64,000 nt of DNA from Candidatus Nitrososphaera gargensis Ga9.2 (GTDB taxonomy: Archaea; Thermoproteota; Nitrososphaeria; Nitrososphaerales; Nitrososphaeraceae). Made by a program: the position numbers and the translations under genes. Location: assembly GCF_000303155.1 (NCBI RefSeq), contig NC_018719.1, positions 1,054,001 through 1,118,000 of the forward strand, read 5' to 3'. This document shows positions 6,801 through 14,038 of the stretch, one piece after another. Every line of letters begins with the position of its first letter. Position 1 is the stretch's first letter. Below the pieces are notes generated by a model. It saw nothing but the letters and a program-made list of their open reading frames with translations, ran no database searches and was not told the origin of the DNA.

Positions 6801-7098
6801 CCGCGATTTGCCCCCACGGCATGAGCTTGACCTTCTTCGTGCCATAGCCACGTAGTATTGGATGGCCTTTTACCTCTGCGTGCTCTTTTGCTTTTTTCCA
6901 TGAGCCGGGGCCGCTATAGTAGTGGCCACGACTGCAGGGACAGAAGTATGCTCGCTCGGCTCTCAGCCTCGCATTACGTCTATCTTTGACCTCTCTCCAT
7001 GTGATAGCTTCGTCACCAGTTTTGGTCTGGCTGGTACGGCTCCTCTCTCTACGTTCGTTCTTCTGCTCTTCAATAGTGGGCTCAGCGATCAGGCTCAA
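6763..7098 (-). CDS. Provirus zinc-finger-like protein
   Basis: 111 residues from a TTG start (7096-7098) preceded by GGGAG about 11 nt upstream. It has a charged N-terminus, then a Cys/His cluster (YFCPCSRGHYYS near residue 51) with a closing pair of His (EHAEVKGH). It resembles the finger of the 653-907 protein, so the provirus may carry two related fingers. The C-terminus is Gly/Lys-rich. It lies 15 bp after the antitoxin-like gene and probably shares its transcript. Nucleic-acid binding is likely but not shown. Confidence 0.55.
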   Translation of the reverse strand: MSLIAEPTIEEQKNERRERSRTSQTKTGDEAITWREVKDRRNARLRAERAYFCPCSRGHYYSGPGSWKKAKEHAEVKGHPILRGYGTKKVKLMPWGQIADEEKGGGHKPAG

Positions 7099-7113
7099 GG
7101 CTCTTTAGCTCCC

Positions 7114-7248
7114 TTACTTTCTAGCTCCGACCTTGATGAGAACTTCTGTAATCACATCGTTGAAGGAATCGCCGGTTTTGCCAAGATTCTTCAATGCCTG
7201 ATAGTTCGATTCATCAACTGCTATGCTCTTTAGAATCTTGCAAGTCAT
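7114..7248 (-). CDS. Orphan VapB-like antitoxin (44 aa)
   Basis: This short frame starts ATG at 7246-7248. The sequence has the pattern of the archaeal VapB antitoxin group (PF02697/COG1753-like): a short strand KSIAVDES, a helix ALKNLG, and the signature GDSFNDVITEVL. Such proteins bind and silence a PIN-domain VapC ribonuclease and repress their own promoter. No PIN toxin is seen next to it or elsewhere in the visible provirus, so it is either orphan, acts against a host toxin, or has become a plain transcription regulator. It lies between the integrase and the packaging operon. Confidence 0.65.
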   Translation of the reverse strand: MTCKILKSIAVDESNYQALKNLGKTGDSFNDVITEVLIKVGARK

Positions 7249-7338
7249 AGCATAGTTGTAAGTCAGAAGGAATAAAAGGGTGGCTCTAGCGCCTTAGGAA
7301 AAATTATTTCCCTAAGATTTTGGCCGACGGCCAGCAGA

Positions 7339-8790
7339 CTACTGGCCGCCACTGATGGAATCCTCTTGGCCGGTGCTGCTGGTGGTAGTAGTAGTGACTG
7401 TGGCCACTGCTTCTTTCCTACCTTCGCGCTCAGCCAGGAACTGTTTAGCATATTCAAAGAATGCCTTTCTTTCTTCGTCCATCATCTTCTGCCCCTCAGG
7501 CGTGCCAAACTTGGCCATCATACGCTCTTCTGCGTACAGGCGCATGAAATTGGCAACAAATCTTTCCCATTTTTCATTGTTCTTTTCAAGCTGCTCTCTG
7601 AGCTCCTCTATCTTGCTTTGCTGGTCTGCTCCAATGGCTTCCAGTGCTTTTGCATCTAGGAAGGTGAAGTACCTTTCGTACTGGCGCAACGTCTTCACTA
7701 TGGCCTCATCTCCTGCTGTTTCATAATATGTAGAGCCGGAGTGGCCGATCATGAATTCGCCAAAGTCGCGATTGCCTAGGTTACTATAGGTGGTTTTGAC
7801 CCATGATCTGAACCTGCCAAGCGTCAGCTTGCGCCGCTTGCCCTTCCCGGCCCCGACACGCTGACCACGCCCTAGCAGGTCGACAAGATTAGCGAATTCG
7901 TCAGCGATGGTATCATACAGATTTTCAGGTGTCGGCCGCTCTCCATCAAAGTGTACATGAGCGAATAGCAGGCTATCCGGGTCCCGCTCAGGCTTAACTG
8001 TTACATGGACCAGCTTGCCGTTTTTTCCTATCTTGGTGGTCCTGCGCTCGCGGTATTTGTAATCTAGCCATATCCTGAGCTGCCTGTCGACCTCAACAGT
8101 AAGCGGCCGTCGTCTGGCGTCTCTCATTTTATCGTATTTGGGATTGAAATTAACCCATGAAGCGTTCTTGGAGGTGTCGGCTGCCTTCAGGTCCATGAAT
8201 TCGATATCACGTTCTGTCAGCGCGCACGGCTCGATTGGCCGCGGGCCAGTGGCACCTAGAAACATCAGAAAGGTCTTGAGCCGGGGCCCTGCTGCTGGGC
8301 TGGCTATCAGCTCGATGATGTCATTCTTTGTGATGCCCGTCTTTTTGGGCTTCTCATGCCTTGGCAGCGATACAAACTCGTTGAAATCCTCGATGCTCAC
8401 CTTGATCTTGCAGCTCTTGAAGAACTTTCTAACAGTCTTGGCCGATTCCCTGATAACGTTGTTGCTCAGCTTGTCGCCTGGTCGTTCCTTCTGCAGAAAA
8501 TACACAAAATCCTGTATCGTCTCATAGGGATCTCGCTTGCCGGCCTTGATCTCCTCGATAAGGCTATCAATGGCCACCTTATCCAGCTTCCTGTAGACGA
8601 ACTGCGCGAAGGCCTGCAGCTTGGTCTTGTACGCGGTGGCGGTGTTGCTGGACTGGCTTTCCTTTGCCGTAATGTAGCGTTTGATGTTTTTGCTCTTCTC
8701 GCAGTGGTCGATCTCTTCAGGGGTATAGACTTCTAGCCTTCTGAAATTGTAACCTGCTTGAACGGCTGCTTTCCGCTGGTCCTTGGCCAT
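7339..8790 (-). CDS. int: Tyrosine recombinase / provirus integrase
   Basis: 483 residues. An N-terminal SAM-like DNA-binding domain (about residues 30-165) is followed by the catalytic domain. The first Arg is in LGATGPRPIEPCAL (about residue 207). The box II region has GRFRSWVKT with its Arg, then FMIGHSGSTYYE giving His and the likely Tyr nucleophile near residues 345-355. A C-terminal coiled coil and a Thr/Ser-rich low-complexity tail follow, longer than usual. A TATA-like TATATA (8830-8835) lies about 40 nt before the ATG. It sits at the element edge, as expected for integrase. The gene carries several TGGCCA sites. Confidence 0.9.
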   Translation of the reverse strand: MAKDQRKAAVQAGYNFRRLEVYTPEEIDHCEKSKNIKRYITAKESQSSNTATAYKTKLQAFAQFVYRKLDKVAIDSLIEEIKAGKRDPYETIQDFVYFLQKERPGDKLSNNVIRESAKTVRKFFKSCKIKVSIEDFNEFVSLPRHEKPKKTGITKNDIIELIASPAAGPRLKTFLMFLGATGPRPIEPCALTERDIEFMDLKAADTSKNASWVNFNPKYDKMRDARRRPLTVEVDRQLRIWLDYKYRERRTTKIGKNGKLVHVTVKPERDPDSLLFAHVHFDGERPTPENLYDTIADEFANLVDLLGRGQRVGAGKGKRRKLTLGRFRSWVKTTYSNLGNRDFGEFMIGHSGSTYYETAGDEAIVKTLRQYERYFTFLDAKALEAIGADQQSKIEELREQLEKNNEKWERFVANFMRLYAEERMMAKFGTPEGQKMMDEERKAFFEYAKQFLAEREGRKEAVATVTTTTTSSTGQEDSISGGQ

Positions 8791-8936
8791 GGCTATCTCA
8801 CAGCCTGCCAGAGTAGTTAAATTTTATGCTATATAGCGGGTGTTATCCCTGTTATTGTGCCCGTTATAGAGGATGACTGCTGAAGGTTTCTTCTATAGCG
8901 TGATGATACTCTTACCCTTTGCAGCAAAAGCTGCCT
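8791..8936. promoter_or_regulatory. Integrase promoter and probable attachment-side boundary
   Basis: 146 bp without genes between the integrase start and the 3' end of the PurD-like gene. It has a 10-bp palindrome GCTATATAGC (8828-8837) that includes the likely TATA box of int, and related TATAGCG/TTATAG words at about 8830, 8866 and 8893 that could be recombinase arm sites. An attachment core cannot be named without the left junction. Confidence 0.45.
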
Positions 8937-11249
8937 TTACATGTAACCATATGAGAGCAAAAGGTCGCTGTCTCTGACCCAGCCGCTCCCAATGTCTGTC
9001 CTGTAGAACATGTTGGGTATCATGATGTTGGCTACCCGTCGGTACGCCTGTGCCCTTGCCTCATCGGTGGTGTTGCCAGAGCCTGTTACCACCAAAGAAT
9101 ATCCTGACCTCCCGGCTATGCGCCAGTCGTTGCCTTCTCTCTTGACTTCGCCGAGGTGGATCCCGTCAAGGTTCTGGGTCTTGAAGAGTATCGTCGCATC
9201 TTCTGAGAATTTCCGAAATGTCCTGTCATCATTGAACGGGAACGGCGGCACAGCAATGACTACTCCGACCTGGAAGCCCTTCTTTGTGTGGAGTTCAGTG
9301 TCTTCACCCTTTGCGAGCGAATGGAGAAGCTTGCCCCATTTGCTGGTGATGCCTTCCATATGGATCGATATAGTGGGGTATCCAAACCGGGACGTGAATT
9401 CAAGCGGGTATATGCCTGTCCCATTTGCTATGCAGTTGACATCGATATATCCCACATAGCCAGAAGCGGCGAGGGCCGGCTTCATTTTTTCAAGTGTCAG
9501 CTCAAAGATCCTGTTATTGTGGGTCCAGAACATGAGTGTATTACCACACCAGTAAGGCTTGCCATTTCTTCTAACGTACATCACATGGTTCTTTACGGTG
9601 GCGCAGTAAACCTTACCCTCATAATTTATTGTTTTGATATCTCTTTTATCAAGCCACGAATCAAGCTTGTTCACTCTTTCTATGATCTCGTATTGTATCC
9701 CTGAACAATTAGCATAATGATCTTCTATCCAGATCCTATTGGTACGCCTTTTCCTTGTCTTGACAATACCTACTCGACCTATTTTCAGCAAAAGCTCCTG
9801 TATGTCATCAGCCATTCTTTTTGATGAAGTGTAAAAGATCCTAAAGCCACTCTTCATTACAGTGGCATCGCCAAGGGCATACCAATCTAGAAATATTGCT
9901 ATTTGCCTTGCACTTAACTCCTTTATGAATTGAGGAACATATTTGTCATAAGCCTTGCCAAAGCCTGCCAGGTACGTATATAGCTGCTTGCTATAACAGT
10001 AGAACTCATTTCTTCCCTTGATAAACTTGAACGGGAGATGCCTTAACAGTTCTTCTATGATCTTGGATTTTTGCACGGTCTTTTGGGCTATTGAAACCTT
10101 GTTGCAAGATGCACAGCCTTCGGAAAGCCATATGCCCATAAATGCAGCCCATATATCCATCGAGACCTCTAACTGTCCAGTTTCGTGGAATACTATTTGC
10201 CTGCCTTCGTAATGACCCAAAGATACAGAAGGCAGTACGAAATATTCTCGTTCCACGCCGATCCATGTACCTGATCTTTTGATGACTGATTGATCTTGCA
10301 AATCTTTTGCCTTTACAAATTCGAACTTGTTGTTTGCGTTCCTTGCATTTTCTTGGGAACATACGTACATGTTGTGGTCCGGCGTTACAGCAATGTCGAT
10401 GGCGCGGTTTTGCATCGAGATTAATTTCTTGTGGTGTGTGAATGAAACTATTGCTGTGGGTTTGTTATATTCTATTGCGTGAGTGGCTGGGTTGAGGGTA
10501 CATATTTCGTCCTCATAAGACAGGTTTTTGAAAAGCTTCCATCCCTTGTCAGTTAGTACCTCGGTCTTGTCATCATAGCATCCCATCTCGCCAGTGCTCG
10601 GGCCTATATTGCCGGGAAAGAGCCGCTTGTGCTCAAAGTTGATGTTCACCGGCCGGACAAACTCTTTTCCATTAAAGAACGCGCCTACAGCGACCTCGAC
10701 CCCTGATGAGAACTGCTGTATCTGGAATATCTTGATCTTGTTAGACCAGTTCTTCTTGTAGTGCGCCAGAACGTTGATCACGTCGTTGCCGTCCTCTTCC
10801 TGTCCGACGAACAGCAGCTCCTTTTCATTTTGCGCCTTACCGCTTGGCTTTATCACGTACCTGCCGGGATTGCTCTGAACGAACTTGATGGCCTCTTCAA
10901 AATCTGAAAAGTTCCAGTTCGGAAGAACGGAGACGCCTGCCTTGGCGAGCTCTTGCTGACCAAATTCTCTTTCGTTCTCGAGCTTGTCAGTGTATACGCT
11001 TCCGCCTACGACCTTTTTGCCTTCTTCCCTCAGCTTTTCGGCGGTCTTTCCAAATCCAATGTCATCAAAAATTATTACATCGGCCCAGTCGATCTGATCT
11101 TCCCACGAATCAACTTTTTCTACAAAACCGTCGCCGACGTCTTTTTCCGTCGCGCTCTGGATAAAGAACTTGACGTCGTTGCCCTCCTGCCGCAGAGTAT
11201 AAGCTAGATCAAGGCTCAAAGCTTCGGGAGAGACAAAAAGGAACTTCAA
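8937..11249 (-). CDS. PurD-like ATP-grasp ligase interrupted by an intein
   Basis: 770 codons from a TTG start (11247-11249). Removing residues 224-570 leaves a 423-residue ATP-grasp protein resembling phosphoribosylamine-glycine ligase: YVIKPSGKAQ (ATP-binding strand), GPSTGEMG at the intein site, and LEFTSRFGYPT near the C-terminus, matching the PurD LEFNxRFGDPE element in altered form. The usual PurD N-terminus (GSGGREH) is missing, so it may be a PurD paralogue with another substrate rather than the purine enzyme. The gene lies right outside the provirus integrase, 3' end first, so it may have been the integration target. The next gene is a divergent Lrp-type domain. Confidence 0.75.
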   Translation of the reverse strand: MKFLFVSPEALSLDLAYTLRQEGNDVKFFIQSATEKDVGDGFVEKVDSWEDQIDWADVIIFDDIGFGKTAEKLREEGKKVVGGSVYTDKLENEREFGQQELAKAGVSVLPNWNFSDFEEAIKFVQSNPGRYVIKPSGKAQNEKELLFVGQEEDGNDVINVLAHYKKNWSNKIKIFQIQQFSSGVEVAVGAFFNGKEFVRPVNINFEHKRLFPGNIGPSTGEMGCYDDKTEVLTDKGWKLFKNLSYEDEICTLNPATHAIEYNKPTAIVSFTHHKKLISMQNRAIDIAVTPDHNMYVCSQENARNANNKFEFVKAKDLQDQSVIKRSGTWIGVEREYFVLPSVSLGHYEGRQIVFHETGQLEVSMDIWAAFMGIWLSEGCASCNKVSIAQKTVQKSKIIEELLRHLPFKFIKGRNEFYCYSKQLYTYLAGFGKAYDKYVPQFIKELSARQIAIFLDWYALGDATVMKSGFRIFYTSSKRMADDIQELLLKIGRVGIVKTRKRRTNRIWIEDHYANCSGIQYEIIERVNKLDSWLDKRDIKTINYEGKVYCATVKNHVMYVRRNGKPYWCGNTLMFWTHNNRIFELTLEKMKPALAASGYVGYIDVNCIANGTGIYPLEFTSRFGYPTISIHMEGITSKWGKLLHSLAKGEDTELHTKKGFQVGVVIAVPPFPFNDDRTFRKFSEDATILFKTQNLDGIHLGEVKREGNDWRIAGRSGYSLVVTGSGNTTDEARAQAYRRVANIMIPNMFYRTDIGSGWVRDSDLLLSYGYM
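9540..10580 (-). other. Intein with LAGLIDADG homing endonuclease (347 aa)
   Basis: It starts with Cys (residue 224, CYDDKTEVLT) directly after GEMG and ends with Asn (residue 570, WCGN), followed by Thr of the extein. Block B is visible (AVTPDHNMYV), as are two LAGLIDADG-like helices (FMGIWLSEG about 371 and IFLDWYALGDA about 455), each with an acidic residue, and block F (VYCATVKNHVMYV). The penultimate residue is Gly instead of the usual His. The insertion breaks the conserved nucleotide-binding loop of the ATP-grasp fold. The DNA is more AT-rich than the extein parts, which suggests transfer. Confidence 0.9.
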
Positions 11250-11335
11250 TTCTCCTGTACAATGTTGCCGAAACTTTAAAGACTATCGGTCGCGCCAGCA
11301 ATTCTTTAATACTCTCCAATACTTTTTTCATCAGC

Positions 11336-11575
11336 ATGGCTGAAGCATACGTACTTATCAATTGCGACCTTGGCACTGAAGACGGAGTAATCAAAGAATT
11401 GAAATCCATATCCGGAGTTTCAGAAGTGAAAGGCGTGTTTGGTGTTTATGACGTGATAGCAAAGGTGAACGCGCCATCTGAAAGTGACATAAAAAAAGTG
11501 ATCGCAAAAATTCGCTCGATGAGCAGCATAAAATCAAGCCTTACAATGATGGTCATAGAGGGTCAAGGAGATTGA
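11336..11575 (+). CDS. Stand-alone Lrp/AsnC ligand-binding (RAM) domain protein
   Basis: 79 residues covering just the alpha/beta effector-binding domain of Lrp-family regulators, without the DNA-binding HTH: AYVLINCDLGTED, then VKGVFGVYDVIAKV and IRSMSSIKSSLTMMV. Such SCO-like single domains oligomerise and bind amino acids, and are common in archaea as partners or modulators of full-length Lrp proteins. TATA-like AATTCTTTAATAC lies about 30 nt before the ATG. It is divergent from the intein-bearing gene. Confidence 0.85.
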   Translation: MAEAYVLINCDLGTEDGVIKELKSISGVSEVKGVFGVYDVIAKVNAPSESDIKKVIAKIRSMSSIKSSLTMMVIEGQGD

Positions 11576-11605
11576 CTAACTCCGACAAGTCACAATGATG
11601 ATAAA

Positions 11606-11752
11606 TCAATAGCCATGCTTTCTTAACTTTCTTAGAAAAAACAACATGTCATGGTGTTTATCCACTCTGAAATAGCGCGCAAGGTTTTCTATGGTCTGGT
11701 CGTCGTAATAATGATGTTGATATTTTTCTTTCTGGCTTTTAGCTGCTGACAC
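11606..11752 (-). CDS. Small conserved protein, YDDQTIEN family member 1 (48 aa)
   Basis: This frame starts GTG (11750-11752). The protein is basic, with Tyr/His-rich YYDDQTIEN near residue 14-23, then ARYFRVDKHHDMLFFLRKL. A second copy of the motif is encoded at 29759-29932, where 24 bp around the DDQTIEN codons are nearly identical in DNA. Two independent copies make it a real small family; function unknown. It is the 3' neighbour (convergent) of the Lrp-domain gene. Confidence 0.6.
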   Translation of the reverse strand: MSAAKSQKEKYQHHYYDDQTIENLARYFRVDKHHDMLFFLRKLRKHGY

Positions 11753-11829
11753 CGCACTCTAGAACGAGATCATGTCTTAAAGGGTCTAGTATGTATTCTA
11801 TGTGACTAACGGTAGATACATACCGTTTG

Positions 11830-12033
11830 TCACCGAGATTCCATTCTGTCAATCTCAGCTTCAAACATTTTGATGATGAGTTCGCTCCCTATTGGGAAAA
11901 GTTCCTGTATTGTATCTTCGATCTCCTCAATCGATACGGAACGACTGATATCTGAGAAGATCGAGACATTGTATTTTTTTTGTATGTATATTATGATCAT
12001 GTTTCGAGACGGTTCTCCCAGTATATCCAACAC
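11830..12033 (-). CDS. Thaumarchaeal small conserved protein, start uncertain
   Basis: 67 residues from a GTG at 12031-12033; the frame remains open to 12099 and the upstream part (NRVLLAFSKV) reads as protein. It is helical: LDILGEPSRNM, then IYIQKKYNV and IEDTIQELF. It resembles a family of thaumarchaeal proteins with a FSK-LxxLG-S pattern and a C-terminal helical hairpin, recalled without database check. The upstream part has no ATG, GTG or TTG in frame, so either it starts at the GTG and has lost its N-terminus, or it uses an unusual start. Confidence 0.55.
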   Translation of the reverse strand: MLDILGEPSRNMIIIYIQKKYNVSIFSDISRSVSIEEIEDTIQELFPIGSELIIKMFEAEIDRMESR

Positions 12034-12357
12034 TTTACTGAAGGCTAGCAGAACCCGATTGTTGTCGACTATTTGGGATATTGTCAGCTTAAGATTACCT
12101 CATCTTGAGAGCAATTCTCTCAACGTGTAATCCGGTACCACATATTATTGAGATGTGTTTGTGAGATTTCGCTACATACAAGCTGCGCAGAATTTATTGT
12201 TAATCTCAGGACATTATTTGCAATTTTTCTAGGTGAACTTGAGTATTCTACAACGGTGGTGATTGAGTAATCTGCCCCGGCGTCTCAACGTTTACACACA
12301 AAGGAACATAATGATAGATACCGTTCACATAGTTCTCATACGTGGGATGAAAAACCA
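12034..12357. other. Intergenic, 324 bp
   Basis: The left 66 bp are the possible N-terminal extension of the preceding gene. The rest is AT-rich DNA in which I see no gene or clear RNA. It should contain the promoter of the rightward membrane-protein gene. Confidence 0.4.
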
Positions 12358-12921
12358 ATGACTCTATTATCAAAACAAAGCTTTCGAAGCTATGGCAGCA
12401 GTTCGTTGCAGAGAGGATGGCTCGACTTTAGAAATGGTCACAGTGTATACCTCAGCTTCATTCTGACTTTTATGAACTCTATCCTGATTGCTTACAATTT
12501 TGCTGTTTCACAGTTTGCATTTCTGAATAACATTTTCTACAGCGTAGGGCTATTTGCGCTCTTTTTCCTTGGTGTTTACATCCCTACTTCAGTAATCATT
12601 GGCTATTGGCACAGGCGTCATCAATGGATTGTGGAGAATGAAGCGCTTCTTCAAGAAAACTGGGTGTGGGCATGGATAGCAAGGTACCAAATTAGGCTAA
12701 TTGAAGGAAAGGCTACATATGAAGAAACAAAACAAGTACTTGACTATCTAGAAGCGATATTGCAAAGGCAAAAAAATGGAGCTTGTCTGACGGGTGGAAA
12801 AGATATAGCTATGAATCATGGTGCGAATACCTGGAAGAGATCCTCTGCTGATAGCGGCAATACGAAAGAAGAAAAAATCTATTCATTAACTTTAGCTCAA
12901 AGTCAAATCAAAAAAGAATAA
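12358..12921 (+). CDS. Hypothetical membrane protein with two TM segments
   Basis: 187 residues. Two hydrophobic segments (about 31-50 SFILTFMNSILIAYNF and 58-82 FYSVGLFALFFLGVY) are followed by a cytoplasmic amphipathic part containing HRRHQWIVENEALLQ, a helical stretch, and a polar disordered tail. The HRRHQW-type loop after the second membrane span is seen in small archaeal and phage membrane proteins but does not identify a function. No neighbours of related function. Confidence 0.6.
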   Translation: MTLLSKQSFRSYGSSSLQRGWLDFRNGHSVYLSFILTFMNSILIAYNFAVSQFAFLNNIFYSVGLFALFFLGVYIPTSVIIGYWHRRHQWIVENEALLQENWVWAWIARYQIRLIEGKATYEETKQVLDYLEAILQRQKNGACLTGGKDIAMNHGANTWKRSSADSGNTKEEKIYSLTLAQSQIKKE

Positions 12922-12963
12922 GTCTTGGCACTGGCGAAAAGTTATTTTTAATTTAAATCATTT

Positions 12964-13830
12964 TTACATGCTGGTCAGCTTCTCACTGATACTCCAAAGC
13001 TTGGCAGCCGCCTCTTTCTCGTCTGCATCAATGGATGGATTCACCTGTTTTCGCCTTACAAAATACTTTCCAGTTATTCCATTCACGTCCTGGGACGAAG
13101 CCAAGTAAATGGCTGTATCTGCTCCTTTCTCCGGACTCAGAAAGAATGATCCGGCAGCAGTCCAGATTAGCCTATAGTACCATGGATTTTTTCCCTGTGC
13201 AAGACTTGTCCGTACCGCTCCAGGATGGAAACAATTTGCTGTAACACTGCTCCCTTCTAGTCTCCTTGCCAGTTCTTTCGTAAACAGGATATTGGCTAAT
13301 TTCGATTGTGCATACGCCTTGATTCCACTGTAAGGTCTTTTTTCAAACTGGATATCATCAAAATCAATTTGCGCTCCTCTATGGGCAACAGAGCTGGTAG
13401 TGATAATCCTAGAGGACGGCTTGCTTGCCTTGATAATGTCAATAAGCAAGTTGGTAAGGAGAAAAGGCGCAAGATGGTTGACAGCAAATGTATATTCTAT
13501 GCCATCAACGGTTGTAGCGCGTTTGGCAAGAAAGACTCCTGCGTTATTGACTAAAACATCCAGACGCTGGTGAGCGTCCGTATATTGTTTTGCAAACTGG
13601 CGAATTGATGTCTGTGAAGAGAGATCGGCCACTAAATAAGAAATCCTCTTGTCTTCCATTGCAGGATTGATTTCTGCCTTGATTTCTTGCAGTGCCAGTT
13701 CACATCTTTCCCTATTGCGGCCAACTAGAACCACAGTCGCTCCCATCTTTGCAAGGCCCATTGCAATTTCCTTGCCTATGCCAGAAGTAGCGCCAGTAAC
13801 AAGGCAGGTCTTGCCTTCAAGGTTTGCCAT
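12964..13830 (-). CDS. Short-chain dehydrogenase/reductase
   Basis: 288 residues, classical SDR of the retinol dehydrogenase-like type. The NAD(P)-binding TGATSGIG is at residues 12-19, with NNAG near 92. The catalytic Ser lies in TTSSVAHR, followed by YAQSK with the Tyr and Lys. The Arg after the second strand (GRNRERC) favours NADP. The substrate cannot be told. It ends near the small membrane-protein gene (convergent) and starts 36 bp from the tRNA-Ala gene. Confidence 0.9.
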   Translation of the reverse strand: MANLEGKTCLVTGATSGIGKEIAMGLAKMGATVVLVGRNRERCELALQEIKAEINPAMEDKRISYLVADLSSQTSIRQFAKQYTDAHQRLDVLVNNAGVFLAKRATTVDGIEYTFAVNHLAPFLLTNLLIDIIKASKPSSRIITTSSVAHRGAQIDFDDIQFEKRPYSGIKAYAQSKLANILFTKELARRLEGSSVTANCFHPGAVRTSLAQGKNPWYYRLIWTAAGSFFLSPEKGADTAIYLASSQDVNGITGKYFVRRKQVNPSIDADEKEAAAKLWSISEKLTSM

Positions 13831-13866
13831 TATGAGATATTACCTCTTGAATCAGTGTGCAATTAG

Positions 13867-13939
13867 TGGACTGGGCGGGATTTGAACCCGCGACCTCTCG
13901 CTTGCGAAGCGAGCATTACTACCCCTGAACTACCAGCCC
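13867..13939 (-). tRNA. tRNA-Ala (anticodon CGC)
   Basis: 73 nt. The acceptor stem GGGCTGG pairs with CCAGTCC (one G-U) and the discriminator is A. The anticodon stem CTCGC/GCGAG encloses loop TTCGCAA, anticodon CGC, reading GCG. The T-loop is GTTCAAAT. No CCA is encoded and no intron is seen. Confidence 0.95.
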
Positions 13940-14038
13940 TTCGCTATCGGTGCGAACAAATCCCAATATAAAACATCAGAATGTTGGAGCATAAACATAT
14001 TACAAGTGGTACACAGAATCTAGCCAAGAATAATATAC

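Larger units (their letters stand above)
1..8936. mobile_element. Right end of an integrated tailed-virus provirus (left end outside window)
   Basis: Terminase small subunit, large terminase ATPase and nuclease, and a terminal tyrosine integrase lie together with about a dozen unrecognised small genes. The block differs from the rest of the window in word composition (TGGCCA excess) and in triplet microsatellites, and both features stop at the integrase gene. The boundary is placed between the integrase start (8790) and the 3' end of the PurD-like gene (8937). No att repeat can be identified because the left end is not present. Tailed-virus proviruses are known in Nitrososphaera (Nvie-Pro1 in N. 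viennensis); whether this is the same element cannot be decided here. Confidence 0.85.
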
